Shown in pieces: positions 1 through 8,082 of a stretch of DNA of 43,830 nucleotides (the first letter of the stretch is position 1; every line of letters starts with the position of its first letter). Position numbers and translations under genes: made by a program. Source of the stretch: Variovorax boronicumulans NBRC 103145 (lineage in GTDB: Bacteria; Pseudomonadota; Gammaproteobacteria; Burkholderiales; Burkholderiaceae_C); assembly GCF_001591345.1 (NCBI RefSeq), contig NZ_BCUS01000048.1:1-43830 (forward strand). The letters run 5' to 3'. The notes beneath the pieces are model-generated. The model saw only the letters and a program-made list of their open reading frames with translations, was not told the origin of the DNA and searched no databases.

Positions 1-217
1 ACATCGCCAGCGCCGGCGGCAGGCCGCCGAGCTTGTTCATCAGCTGCTCGGCGCGCGCCCAGGCGCGGGCGTGGTCGGGGTGGCTCTGGCGCCAGCGCTC
101 GCAGGCGCGGCGGTCTTCGTCGGTGACGGCGCTGTCGTGCAGCCGCATCAGCCATTCGGCGGCTTCGTCGAGCACGCGAGGCGCAAGTGCTGACGTTTCG
201 AAATTCATGGCGCTCAT
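1..217 (-). CDS. FecR-family anti-sigma regulator, N-terminal fragment
   Basis: About 72 residues are visible; the rest runs off the left edge. The visible part begins near an EAAEWLMRLHD segment and continues with a tryptophan-rich helix of the type ERWRQSHPDHARAWARAE. This is the usual cytoplasmic N-terminal domain (DUF4880) of FecR proteins, which contact an ECF sigma factor and relay a signal from a TonB-dependent outer-membrane receptor. I chose the ATG at 217 because AAGG lies about 8 bases upstream; a second in-frame ATG is at 208. The gene follows the FecI-type sigma gene on the same strand after 61 bases, the classical fecI-fecR order. The membrane and periplasmic parts cannot be assessed here. 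Confidence 0.8.
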   Translation of the reverse strand, partial: MSAMNFETSALAPRVLDEAAEWLMRLHDSAVTDEDRRACERWRQSHPDHARAWARAEQLMNKLGGLPPALAM

Positions 218-278
218 CAGAATGCCTTCGTGCTTCGCACTTCGGCGCGCGCTTGCTTGGGGCGGCCCGGCGCGGCGC

Positions 279-794
279 TCATGCCATCACCGCCAGGCAG
301 CCCCGGAAGCCCTGCTGCATGTAGCGCTTGACCGTGACCAGCGACACGCCCAGCTCGCGCGCGATGTCCTCGTACTTCATGCCGTCGAGCTGCGACAGCA
401 GGAAGGCCCGGCGTGCGAGCGGCTTGAGGGCGTCGAGCATGGCGTCGATCTCGTGCAGCGTCTGCAGGATCACCAGCCGCTGCTCGGGCGACGGCGCCTC
501 GGGCTCGGGCATGACGGCCAGCGCCTCGAGGTAGGCCCGCTCCAGCGCCTGGCGCTGGTACCAGTTCACGAGGATGTTCTTGGCCACGCTCGTGAGGTAG
601 GCGCGCGGCTGCGCGATGACCTCGAGGTTGCGCGCCGTCAGCAGCCGCGCGAAGGTGTCCTGCGCCAGGTCGGCCGCGTCACACGAATTGCCGAGCTTCT
701 TGCGCAGCCACGACTGCAGCCAGCCGTGGTGGTCGCTGTAGAGGGTGTGGACTTGCTGGAAGGCGGCTTCGGCAGCGGACATGGCGGGCGGCAC
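279..794 (-). CDS. FecI-type ECF RNA polymerase sigma factor
   Basis: The 171-residue protein has the usual ECF sigma length. Region 2 covers roughly residues 15-85, with DLAQDTFARLL and the AQPRAYLTSVAKNILVNWYQR segment typical of the FecI group. Region 4 covers roughly residues 112-165, with the helix-turn-helix YEDIARELGVSLVTVKRYM. Proteins of this group direct transcription of iron-siderophore receptor genes when released by their FecR partner. A partial fecR-like gene lies immediately downstream. A Fur-box-like palindrome sits 23 bases upstream of the start, so iron repression is likely. An alternative ATG lies at 782. The receptor gene itself is not in the window and presumably lies beyond the left edge. 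Confidence 0.9.
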   Translation of the reverse strand: MPPAMSAAEAAFQQVHTLYSDHHGWLQSWLRKKLGNSCDAADLAQDTFARLLTARNLEVIAQPRAYLTSVAKNILVNWYQRQALERAYLEALAVMPEPEAPSPEQRLVILQTLHEIDAMLDALKPLARRAFLLSQLDGMKYEDIARELGVSLVTVKRYMQQGFRGCLAVMA

Positions 795-816
795 GGCGGC
801 GGGGGTTCCGCCTACA

Positions 817-835
817 AATAAGAATTATTCTCATT
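817..835 (-). promoter_or_regulatory. Fur box upstream of the sigma factor gene
   Basis: On the minus strand this reads AATGAGAATAATTCTTATT, which matches the 19-base Fur consensus at 12 of 19 positions and contains the frequent core TGAGAATAATTCT. It is strongly AT-rich inside GC-rich DNA and lies just upstream of the FecI-type gene. Iron-dependent repression by Fur is therefore the expected role. This is seen in the sequence and fits known FecI regulation, but binding is not shown. Confidence 0.75.
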
Positions 836-879
836 TTAAGCAAAAAGGCCGCAGTGCCCGCGCTTGCGGACAGCGTGGC

Positions 880-1629
880 TCAGGCCGGCCGGGCCGCCGC
901 GAGCGCCACCGCGTCCGCGCCCGCCGGATAGCGCAGCGTCGCCGCCGTGTCGTTCGCGGCGCGCCAGACGGCCTCGGCCACGTCGGCCGCCGTGGTCACG
1001 GCCGTGGGGTTGCCCAGCGCAGCGAAGACGTCCTGCGCCAGCGGTGCGTAGTCCGGCGGGATCAGGCCCTGCATGCGCTGCGCCCCGTTCTCGGTGAACC
1101 GCGTGCCGGGCCCGTAACCCGGCTCGACCAGCTTCACGCGCACGTTGAAGGCCGCCAGCTCGAACGCGAGCGAGGCGGTGAAGCCCTCGATCGCCGTCTT
1201 GCTCGCGGTGTACGCGGCCACCAGCGGCATCGGCGCGAGCGTGACGGTCGAGGTGACGTTGACCAGCACCCCCGAGCGCCGCGCCCGGAACTGCGGCAGC
1301 ACGGCCTGCGCCATGGCCATCATGCCGAAGGTGTTGGTCTCGAACACCTCGCGCACGGTGGCCATGGGCGTGGCCTCGAAGGCGCCGAAGAGCCCGACGC
1401 CCGCGTTGTTCACGAGCAAGTCGATCGGGCCCGCGTTCTCGATGGCGGCGGCGATGCTGTCGGGTTGCGTCACGTCGAGCGGCAGCACGCGCAGGTTCGG
1501 CGCGTCGGGAAAGAGGTCGTCGCGCGGCGTGCGCATGGTGGCGACGACGCGCCAGCCCTGGGCGTGGAAGTGGCGCGCGGTGGCCAGGCCGTAGCCGGAG
1601 GAGCAGCCGGTGATCAGTGCGGTTTTCAA
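880..1629 (-). CDS. Short-chain dehydrogenase/reductase (SDR), classical type
   Basis: The 249-residue protein has the NAD(P)-binding motif TGCSSGYG at residues 7-14, NNAG at 74-77, the catalytic Ser127 and the Y140-TAS-K144 pair, so it should be an active oxidoreductase. The substrate cannot be told from sequence. The start is a TTG at 1629 with AAGGA about 7 bases upstream; the longer open frame upstream lacks family similarity and overlaps the divergent regulator. It lies back-to-back with the AraC-type regulator at 1732 with about 100 bases between them, an arrangement in which the regulator often controls the enzyme gene. Confidence 0.88.
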   Translation of the reverse strand: MKTALITGCSSGYGLATARHFHAQGWRVVATMRTPRDDLFPDAPNLRVLPLDVTQPDSIAAAIENAGPIDLLVNNAGVGLFGAFEATPMATVREVFETNTFGMMAMAQAVLPQFRARRSGVLVNVTSTVTLAPMPLVAAYTASKTAIEGFTASLAFELAAFNVRVKLVEPGYGPGTRFTENGAQRMQGLIPPDYAPLAQDVFAALGNPTAVTTAADVAEAVWRAANDTAATLRYPAGADAVALAAARPA

Positions 1630-1731
1630 TGGGGTTCCTTGGTGGTGGGCGATGAAGAGTCCCAACGATAGGGATGACCGACCGGACTTGCTACCATCGA
1701 ACGTCGCCATTTCTTTTGCAGGAGTCCAGCC

Positions 1732-2637
1732 ATGGCCGATCCCCTGGCCGAGGTCATCGCGCTGCTTCGCCCGCGCGCCGTGTATTCCAAGGTGATCGCG
1801 GGCGCCGGCGCCTGGGCCGTGCGCTACACGGCCTTCGGCCAGCCCAGCTTCTGCACCATGCTCGAGGGCGACTGCATCCTGGCGGTCGACGGCCAGCCGC
1901 CGCTGGCGCTGGCCGCCGGCGACTTCCTGCTGATGCCGGCCACGCCCGGCTTCACGCTGTCGGGGCGCACGCCGGCGCCGCCGGTGTTTCTCGATTCGCA
2001 TGAGCAGGCGGCGCGCGAGGACGCACACAACGAGGTCCGCCACGGCGACCGGAACGGTCCACCCGAGGTGCGCATGCTCGGCGGCTACTTCGCCTTCGAT
2101 TCGCCCGACGCCGCCCTGATGGTGTCGCTGCTGCCTTCTGTGCTGCACATGCGCGGCGTCGCGCGGCTGTCGCTGCTGGTGCAGCTCGTGCGCGAAGAGT
2201 CCCTGGCGCAGCGGCCGGGGCGCGACCTCGTGCTCGGGCGGCTGGTCGAGGTGCTGCTGATCGAGGCGCTGCGCTCGGCGCCCGGCGAAGGCGCGCCGCC
2301 GGGGCTGCTGCGCGCGCTGGCGGACAGCCGGCTGGCCGCCGCCGTGCGGCACATGCACGCGGACCCCGCGCGTTCATGGACGGTGGAAGAACTCGCCAGC
2401 AAGGCCGCGCTCTCGCGCTCGGCCTTCTTCGAGCGCTTCTCGCGCGCCGTGGGCCTGCCGCCGATGGAATACCTGCTGGCGTGGCGCATGGCGATCGCCA
2501 AGGACCTGCTGCGCCGCGGCGGCTGCGCGCCGGCGGAGGTGGCCGCGCGCGTCGGCTACAGCTCGGCCAGCACCTTCAGCACGGCCTTCAGCCGCCATGT
2601 GGGCCAAGCGCCGGGGCGCTACGCGCGCCAGCTGTAG
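1732..2637 (+). CDS. AraC-family transcriptional regulator with N-terminal cupin domain
   Basis: The protein is 301 residues long. Residues about 5-190 look like the AraC-type cupin ligand-binding domain (Cupin_6), with a beta-rich stretch ending in LAAGDFLLMPATPGF. Residues about 200-300 hold the two helix-turn-helix units of the AraC DNA-binding domain, including WTVEELASKAALSRSAFFERF and a second VAARVGYSSASTFSTAF segment. A clear AGGAG lies 8 bases before the ATG. It diverges from the SDR gene, which is its most likely target. The effector is unknown. Its end is 13 bases from the convergent acyl-CoA ligase gene. Confidence 0.92.
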   Translation: MADPLAEVIALLRPRAVYSKVIAGAGAWAVRYTAFGQPSFCTMLEGDCILAVDGQPPLALAAGDFLLMPATPGFTLSGRTPAPPVFLDSHEQAAREDAHNEVRHGDRNGPPEVRMLGGYFAFDSPDAALMVSLLPSVLHMRGVARLSLLVQLVREESLAQRPGRDLVLGRLVEVLLIEALRSAPGEGAPPGLLRALADSRLAAAVRHMHADPARSWTVEELASKAALSRSAFFERFSRAVGLPPMEYLLAWRMAIAKDLLRRGGCAPAEVAARVGYSSASTFSTAFSRHVGQAPGRYARQL

Positions 2638-2650
2638 CCCACAGCGACGA

Positions 2651-4348
2651 TCAGGCCGCGGTGCCTTCCTTCTCCTGCAGCAGGCGCCACATCACCTTGC
2701 CGCTGCCGCTCTTGGGCAGCGCATCGACGAACTCCACCTTGCGCGGAATCTTGTAGACCGCCATGTTCTCGCGGCACCAGTCGATGATCTGCTGCTCGGT
2801 CGTGTCCTTGTGCGTGGCGCGCAGCACCACCACGGCCTTGACCGATTCGCCGCGGTAGTCGTCCTTGGTCGAGATGACGCAGGCTTCCTGGATCGCGGGG
2901 TGGCGGAACATCAGCAGCTCGACCTCGGCCGGCCACACCTTGAAGCCGCTCGCGTTGATCATGCGTTTGAGGCGGTCGGTGATGAAGAAGTAGCCCTCCT
3001 CGTCCATGCGGCCCATGTCGCCCGAGCGGAAGAAGCGCTTGCCCTCGAACTCGACGAAGGCAGACTTGGTGGCGTCGGGGCGCTTCCAGTAGCCTTGGAA
3101 CACCTCGGGGCCGTGGATGATGATCTCGCCCGATTCGCCGATGGGCATCTCCTGCAGCGTGTCGGGGTCGACCACGCGCGCGTCGGTGCTCATGAACGGA
3201 ATGCCCAGGCACTGCTGCTTGGGGTGGTCCGAGGGGTTGGTGTGCGAGGGCGCGGCGGTCTCGGTGAGGCCGTAGCCTTCCTGGTACTTCAGGCCGTACT
3301 GCTCGAACAGGCGCTGCGCCACGGCCTGCGGCATGGCGGCGCCGCCGCCGCCGATGTGGGTCATGCTCGTGAGGTCGTAGCTCGCGAAGTTGGGGCTGGC
3401 CATGAGGTCGATGACCATGGTGGGGATGTTGGTCCAGCTCGTGACCTTCCAGCGCGAGATGAGCCGGCCCGCCACGTCGCGGTCCCAGCGCGGCATGATG
3501 ACCAGCGTGGCCGCCGCGAGGATCGAGGTGTGCATCATGCTCACCACGCCGGTGATGTGGAACATCGGCACCACGGCCAGCACCACCGCCTCCGACGTGG
3601 CCTGGCCCCAGAGCTGGCCGGCCATCGCGTTGTGCATGAGGCTCGAATGGTGGTGCACGCAGCCCTTGGGCAGGCCGGTGGTGCCGCTGGTGTAGGGCAG
3701 CAGCGCCATGTCGTTGGCGCCCACCACGTGTGCGGGGGCCGGGTGGCCGGCCGCGAGCGCGTCGGTCCACGCCATGACCTGGCCGTCGGCCAGCGCGGGC
3801 AGCGGGTGGCGCGTGCCGAGCCAGTCGGCCCAGGCCGGCGCGGGGGCGTCGTCGCCGGTCACGCCGGCATCGAAGGCGTCGGTGAACTGGCTCACGATGA
3901 GGTGCGACAGGCGCTGCTCGGGCGGCAGTGCGTCGCTGGCCTTGGCCAGCTCGGCCGCGAGGTCGCCGGTGGTGATCGCCACCTTGGCGTCGGGGTCGAC
4001 GATGTAGTGCTTGAGCTCTTCGGCCCGGTTCATCGGGTTGACCGGCACCACGACGGCGTTGGCGCGCAGGATGGCGAAATGCGCGATCACCAGCTGCGGG
4101 CAGTTCTGCATGTTCAGCACCACGCGGTCGCCGCGCTGCACGCCCAGCGCATGCAGCGTGCCGGCCAGCCGCTCGACCTGGTCGGCCACGTCGCGGTAGC
4201 TCAGCACGCGGCCGAAGAAGACCAGCGCGGCCTTGTCGGGGTAGCGCGCCGCCGAGGTGGCCAGGTTGTGCCACAGCGAGGTCGCGGGGACGGTGATCGA
4301 ATGCGGGAGGCGCTTGGGCCAGAACTTGTAATGCGGGCGTGGTTGCAT
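2651..4348 (-). CDS. AMP-forming acyl-CoA ligase (long-chain fatty-acid-CoA ligase type)
   Basis: The protein is 565 residues long and belongs to the ANL superfamily, which activates a carboxylic acid to an acyl-adenylate and transfers it to CoA. Visible motifs are the P-loop YTSGTTGLPKG at 219-229, GYGLTE at 358-363, the hinge region with RSGD at 441-444 and DRLKRMINASGFKV from about 458, and the catalytic lysine K551 in PKSGSGK. The length and motif set fit medium- or long-chain fatty acid substrates, but the chain length is not readable. The start at 4348 precedes the conserved N-terminal block; a longer frame to 4411 has no family features. No partner beta-oxidation genes are adjacent. 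Confidence 0.9.
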   Translation of the reverse strand: MQPRPHYKFWPKRLPHSITVPATSLWHNLATSAARYPDKAALVFFGRVLSYRDVADQVERLAGTLHALGVQRGDRVVLNMQNCPQLVIAHFAILRANAVVVPVNPMNRAEELKHYIVDPDAKVAITTGDLAAELAKASDALPPEQRLSHLIVSQFTDAFDAGVTGDDAPAPAWADWLGTRHPLPALADGQVMAWTDALAAGHPAPAHVVGANDMALLPYTSGTTGLPKGCVHHHSSLMHNAMAGQLWGQATSEAVVLAVVPMFHITGVVSMMHTSILAAATLVIMPRWDRDVAGRLISRWKVTSWTNIPTMVIDLMASPNFASYDLTSMTHIGGGGAAMPQAVAQRLFEQYGLKYQEGYGLTETAAPSHTNPSDHPKQQCLGIPFMSTDARVVDPDTLQEMPIGESGEIIIHGPEVFQGYWKRPDATKSAFVEFEGKRFFRSGDMGRMDEEGYFFITDRLKRMINASGFKVWPAEVELLMFRHPAIQEACVISTKDDYRGESVKAVVVLRATHKDTTEQQIIDWCRENMAVYKIPRKVEFVDALPKSGSGKVMWRLLQEKEGTAA

Positions 4349-4556
4349 GGTCTGTGAACAGGCGGAGGAGGAAAAAGGAGAGGGAAAGAAAGCGGTGCGA
4401 CAAAGGCGCAATGCGCCAGCCTAAGCCGCACCGGCCGCCGCTCCCATCGGGGAAGCCCCCGGGGCGTCACCTTGGCGACGCCCATTCTTCGTACGTCGGG
4501 CATGCGCAGGCGCATCGGCTATCGTGCGGGCTCCGCTTCACCTGTGCCTGTCTGCC

Positions 4557-5117
4557 ATGCCCGATCCCGCCCGCCCCACCTTGCGCCGACGCATCGCCCT
4601 CTTCGGTGCCGCACTGGCCGCCCTGGCCGCGGCGGGCTGCTCGCGGGTCCCGCGGTTCGGCTTGTCGTCCCCGGCGACGGAGCAGCCGTCCAAGGAACCA
4701 CCGACCTGGTTCGTGGCCGACTGCTGGCTCGGAACCGAGGACGTGGTCCCGCCGCACAAGGGCAAGGCCGGCGGCTCGGCGGCCGGCACCCTGACGCTGG
4801 CCACCGGGCTGTTCGAATGGCGCGTGAACGCCGCGCGCCTGAGCGGCCCGGCGACGGTCGTCGGCTTCTACGGCCCCGCCGCCGCGGGCAGCAACGGCCC
4901 GCTGGCGATCCAGCTGCCGCTGCCCAGCGAGGGGGAGCCGCGCAACGACGGCACCGGCGCCGGCTACGAGCGCACCGGCACGAGCCGGTTGACGCCCGCG
5001 CAGATGGCCGACCTGATGGCCGGCCTCTGGTACGTCAGCGTGTCGACGCAGGCCTGGCCGGGCGGCGAGGTCCGCGGACAGTTGAAGCGCAGCACGTGGG
5101 GCGTGCACGGCGGCTGA
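4557..5117 (+). CDS. CHRD-domain lipoprotein
   Basis: The 186-residue protein has an arginine-rich N-terminus, a hydrophobic stretch and a lipobox LAAAGC, so it should be exported and lipid-anchored. The C-terminal part ends in LMAGLWYVSVSTQAWPGG followed by EVRGQL, which is characteristic of the CHRD domain. CHRD was first described in chordin and also occurs in bacterial exported proteins of unclear function. I chose the ATG at 4557 because it places the signal peptide correctly; an in-frame ATG at 4524 would add 11 residues. It diverges from the acyl-CoA ligase gene across about 208 bases in which I see no other gene. The function is unknown. Confidence 0.75.
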   Translation: MPDPARPTLRRRIALFGAALAALAAAGCSRVPRFGLSSPATEQPSKEPPTWFVADCWLGTEDVVPPHKGKAGGSAAGTLTLATGLFEWRVNAARLSGPATVVGFYGPAAAGSNGPLAIQLPLPSEGEPRNDGTGAGYERTGTSRLTPAQMADLMAGLWYVSVSTQAWPGGEVRGQLKRSTWGVHGG

Positions 5118-5227
5118 CGTCGGACCCCGATGCGATGCGCTCTGCGACTACAGACAGGCGCGGATTTCGGAGCGATACCTGCGGTTCTCCCTTTCCGATC
5201 CACCCTCCACCTGACTGAAGGAATGTC

Positions 5228-5668
5228 ATGGCAGCAGACAAGCACGCAAGCGTTCACTGGGAAGGCGCCGGCAAGACCGGCAAGGGCCTGGTCAGCACCG
5301 AGACCGGCGCCCTGAAAGACTACCCCTACGGCTTCGCCAGCCGCTTCGAAGACGACCGGCGCGGCACCAACCCCGAGGAAATCGTCGGCGCGGCCCATGC
5401 GGCCTGCCTGACGATGGCCTTTGCCTTCGCGCTGGAAGCGGCAGGCCTGACCGCGACGCGCATCGACACCAAGGCCGCCGTGCGGCTGGCCAAGGACGGC
5501 GCCGGTTTCAAGATCGACCGCATCCAGCTCGAACTGGACGCGGCCGTGCCGAACCTCGACGAAGCGAAGTTCCAGGAAATCGCCGCCGCCGCCAAGGCCG
5601 GTTGCCCGCTGTCGAAGGCGCTGGCGAGCGTGCCCGAGATCACGCTGAAGGCCACGCTGGCGAGCTGA
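5228..5668 (+). CDS. OsmC-family peroxiredoxin
   Basis: The protein is 146 residues long, the usual size for OsmC. It carries the two redox-active cysteines of the family, Cys60 in AAHAACLTMA and Cys126 in KAGCPLSKA, plus the N-terminal GKGLVSTETGALKDYPYGF segment. OsmC proteins reduce organic hydroperoxides in the cytoplasm with thiol cofactors such as dihydrolipoamide. A good ribosome binding site (AAGGA) lies just before the ATG. It stands alone, 110 bases after the CHRD gene. The motifs support OsmC rather than the OhrA branch, although the split is based on pattern only. Confidence 0.93.
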   Translation: MAADKHASVHWEGAGKTGKGLVSTETGALKDYPYGFASRFEDDRRGTNPEEIVGAAHAACLTMAFAFALEAAGLTATRIDTKAAVRLAKDGAGFKIDRIQLELDAAVPNLDEAKFQEIAAAAKAGCPLSKALASVPEITLKATLAS

Positions 5669-5684
5669 CCGCGCTGCTTATGAT

Positions 5685-5706
5685 CGTCTCCACAAAAAAG
5701 GAGACG
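5685..5706 (+). promoter_or_regulatory. Hairpin covering the ribosome binding site of the Bug gene
   Basis: CGTCTCC at 5685-5691 pairs perfectly with GGAGACG at 5700-5706 around an eight-base A-rich loop. The right arm contains the GGAG ribosome binding site of the gene that starts at 5711. If the transcript includes both arms, the site would be occluded in the folded form. Whether this regulates translation or acts as an mRNA-end structure is not known. Confidence 0.5.
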
Positions 5707-5710
5707 GATC

Positions 5711-6697
5711 ATGAGCAAGCCCACCCGGACCGCATCGGCGGTCCTTTCTTTCGCCCTCGGCGCGTTCGGTGCGTTCGGCACCACGGCGGCCCTGGCCGCC
5801 TACCCCGACAAGCCGATCAAGGTCGTCATCGGCTTCCCGGCCGGCGGCCCGCTCGACCAGCATGCGCGCCTGTTGACCGACAAGCTGCAGGCCGTGCTCG
5901 GCCAGCCGCTGATCGTCGACTACAAGCCCGGCGCGGGCGGCTCGGTCGGTGCCGACTTCGTCGCCAAGAGCCCGGCCGACGGCTACACGCTGGTGCTGGC
6001 CAACACCGGCGTGGCGGTGATCAACGGCGCGCTCTACAGCAAGCTGCCCTACAACACGCAGCGCGACTTCGTGCCGATCGCGCGCACCGCGATGCAGCCG
6101 CTGGCGCTGCTGGTCACGCCCAAGCTGCCGGTGCAGAACCTCAAGCAGTTCATCGACTACGCCAAGGCGCGGCCGGGCCAGGTCAACTACGGCTCGGCGG
6201 GCAACGGCGGCATCAGCCACCTCGTGCCCGAGATGTTCAAGACCGCGACCGGCCTCTTCATGGTGCACATCCCCTACCGCGGCAGCGCGCCAGCCTTCAC
6301 CGACCTGATGGGCGGGCAGGTGCAGTTCATGGCCGAATCGATTCCGCAGGCCGCCAACTATCACAAGCAGGGCAAGGTGCGCGCGCTGGCCGTGACCAGC
6401 CGCGAGCGCAACCCCGCGCTGCCCGACGTGCCGACCGTCATCGAGTCGGGCGTCAAGGGCTTCGAGGTGGTGGGCTTCTACGGCTTCCTGGCGCCGAAGG
6501 ACACGCCCAAGGACGTGGTCGCCAAGCTCAGCGATGCGTTCAGGCAGGTGCTGACCAGCCCCGAGGTGCGCGAGCGCATGGTGAGCCAGGGCGCGGACCC
6601 GGCCTACCTGGGCAGCGAGGACTTCGCACGCTTCCTCGCGACGGAAACGCCGCGCTGGGACAAGGCGGTGAAGGCCTCGGGCGCGCGGATGGACTGA
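5711..6697 (+). CDS. Bug/TctC-family periplasmic substrate-binding protein
   Basis: The 328-residue protein starts with a signal peptide of about 30 residues ending near ALAAYPDKPIK. The family block KVVIGFPAGGPLDQHARLL follows, and later blocks ADGYTLVLANTGV and VPTVIESGVKGFEV are also typical. Bug proteins bind small carboxylates or related compounds in the periplasm and can feed tripartite tricarboxylate transporters. They are massively expanded in Burkholderiales, and most are orphans without membrane partners, as here. The ligand cannot be predicted. The gene converges with the Crp/Fnr regulator 14 bases downstream. Confidence 0.93.
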   Translation: MSKPTRTASAVLSFALGAFGAFGTTAALAAYPDKPIKVVIGFPAGGPLDQHARLLTDKLQAVLGQPLIVDYKPGAGGSVGADFVAKSPADGYTLVLANTGVAVINGALYSKLPYNTQRDFVPIARTAMQPLALLVTPKLPVQNLKQFIDYAKARPGQVNYGSAGNGGISHLVPEMFKTATGLFMVHIPYRGSAPAFTDLMGGQVQFMAESIPQAANYHKQGKVRALAVTSRERNPALPDVPTVIESGVKGFEVVGFYGFLAPKDTPKDVVAKLSDAFRQVLTSPEVRERMVSQGADPAYLGSEDFARFLATETPRWDKAVKASGARMD

Positions 6698-6710
6698 GCC
6701 CCGCCAGCGC

Positions 6711-7439
6711 TCAGCGCGGCGTGGCCGCGTGCCGCTCCAGCTGCGCGCGGTCGAGCAGCTCGATGCTGCGGTAGCGCACGCGCAGCGTGCCGTCTTCTTC
6801 CCACAGCTTGAGCTGGCGGTTCACGCTCTGGCGCGACACGCCGAGCATGAACGACAGGTCTTCCTGCGACACGCCCAGCAGCGTGCCGCCCCCTTCCTCC
6901 GTCGGCGCCACCGCGCGCGCGTCCAGCGTGAGCAGCCGGTGCGCCAGCCGCACGGGCAGCGGCATCAGGATCACGTCGTCGATCCAGGCCAGCGCCTGGC
7001 GCAGGCGCAGGCACACGAGCCGGGTGAAGGCCATGTGCACGTCGGGATGGTCGGCCACCAGCTGGTGGAAGTCGGCCGCGGCGACCACGGCCATCTCGGT
7101 GGTGCCGACGGCGCAGGTGTCGTAGACGCGCTCGCGCCCCACCAGCAGCGAGACCTCGCCGAACCAGTGGCCCGGCTCGAGCATCGCGATCACCGCTTCG
7201 CGCCCGCCCGGCGCGACCACGCTCACGCGCAACGAGCCGCTGACCACGCCGAACAGCGCGTCGGGCGACGAGCCCTTGTGGAACAGCGATTCGCCGCGCA
7301 CCAGCGTGCGCCGGTGCGCCACGGCGAGCAGGCGCTGCTGCACGTCGTCGGCCAGCCGCATGTCGCTGTTGTGCACGGGCGAAGGCTGTGCGTCCGGCTC
7401 GGCGGGGCTGGCGCTGGCAGAAGGGGAAGAGCGTGGCAT
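6711..7439 (-). CDS. Crp/Fnr-family transcriptional regulator
   Basis: The protein is 242 residues from the ATG at 7439; a GTG at 7472 would add 11. A cyclic-nucleotide-binding-type beta-roll occupies about residues 30-145, including GSLRVSVVAPGGREAVIAML and EPGHWFGEVSLLVGRERVYD. The C-terminal Crp-type winged helix has the recognition helix LGVSQEDLSFMLGVSRQSVNRQLK. No cysteine cluster like that of Fnr is visible, so an iron-sulfur oxygen sensor is unlikely; the effector is unknown. It is divergent from the NTF2-SDR-MBL-MFS unit starting at 7582 and is the natural candidate to control it. Confidence 0.88.
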   Translation of the reverse strand: MPRSSPSASASPAEPDAQPSPVHNSDMRLADDVQQRLLAVAHRRTLVRGESLFHKGSSPDALFGVVSGSLRVSVVAPGGREAVIAMLEPGHWFGEVSLLVGRERVYDTCAVGTTEMAVVAAADFHQLVADHPDVHMAFTRLVCLRLRQALAWIDDVILMPLPVRLAHRLLTLDARAVAPTEEGGGTLLGVSQEDLSFMLGVSRQSVNRQLKLWEEDGTLRVRYRSIELLDRAQLERHAATPR

Positions 7440-7581
7440 CGCGGGTTTGTCCGGAGCCTCGATTGCCAACACCGGACAGTCTGGCGTCGAGGGGCTGTCG
7501 ATAGTACGCAGGCCACCCGGGTCGACGCATTCGCGGCAACCCGATGTCCCCTGTCACCCCTGTCGCATGGAGCACACCCCG

Positions 7582-8082
7582 ATGACCACACTGACCGACC
7601 TGCAAGCCCGCCGCGAGCGCCTCGTGCTCGACCATTTCGCCGACGAGACCCGCCAGGACTTCGACGCGGTGCTCGGCACCTTCCCGCACCCGCACTACGA
7701 GCTGATTCCCAGCGGCGAGGTGCACGACGGCATCGCCGACGTGCGCCAGTACTACACCGACACGCGCCGCGCCTTCCCCGACCAGCGCCACGAGATCATC
7801 CAGCTGCGCCATGCCGACGATTCGGTGGTCGTGGAGTTCTGGCTGCTCGGCACGCACCACGGCCCGCTCAAGGGCCTGCCGCCGACGGGCAACAGCTTTC
7901 GCTGCCGCATGAACGCCTTCTTCATCTTCGAGGGCGACCGGCTGGTGTGCGAGCGCGTGTACTTCGACACGCTGACGATGCTGCGCCAGCTGCTCGTGGG
8001 CGTGCCCCCGGAGATGGTGGGCGGCCTGGTCGCCGGGCTGCTCGGCCAAACCGCCCCGCAACCTGAGGCCGCCACGGCATGA
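7582..8082 (+). CDS. NTF2-like (SnoaL-type) protein
   Basis: The protein is 166 residues long. The pattern of an N-terminal helix, a central beta-rich part (RHEIIQLRHADDSVVVEFWL) and a C-terminal FFIFEGDRLVCERVYFD strand pair matches SnoaL-like NTF2-fold proteins. These include ester cyclases, hydratases and isomerases as well as proteins without known catalysis. The start at 7582 has GGAG nine bases upstream; an ATG at 7567 would add five residues. The stop overlaps the SDR start by ATGA, so the two are translationally coupled. It is probably a small metabolic enzyme in the pathway encoded by the next three genes, but no reaction can be assigned. Confidence 0.8.
   Translation: MTTLTDLQARRERLVLDHFADETRQDFDAVLGTFPHPHYELIPSGEVHDGIADVRQYYTDTRRAFPDQRHEIIQLRHADDSVVVEFWLLGTHHGPLKGLPPTGNSFRCRMNAFFIFEGDRLVCERVYFDTLTMLRQLLVGVPPEMVGGLVAGLLGQTAPQPEAATA

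Noticed and set aside
880..2358. N-terminal extension of the SDR gene to a 492-residue frame
   Set aside because: The extra part is antisense to the AraC-type gene. The TTG at 1629 has a good ribosome binding site and gives a normal SDR length.
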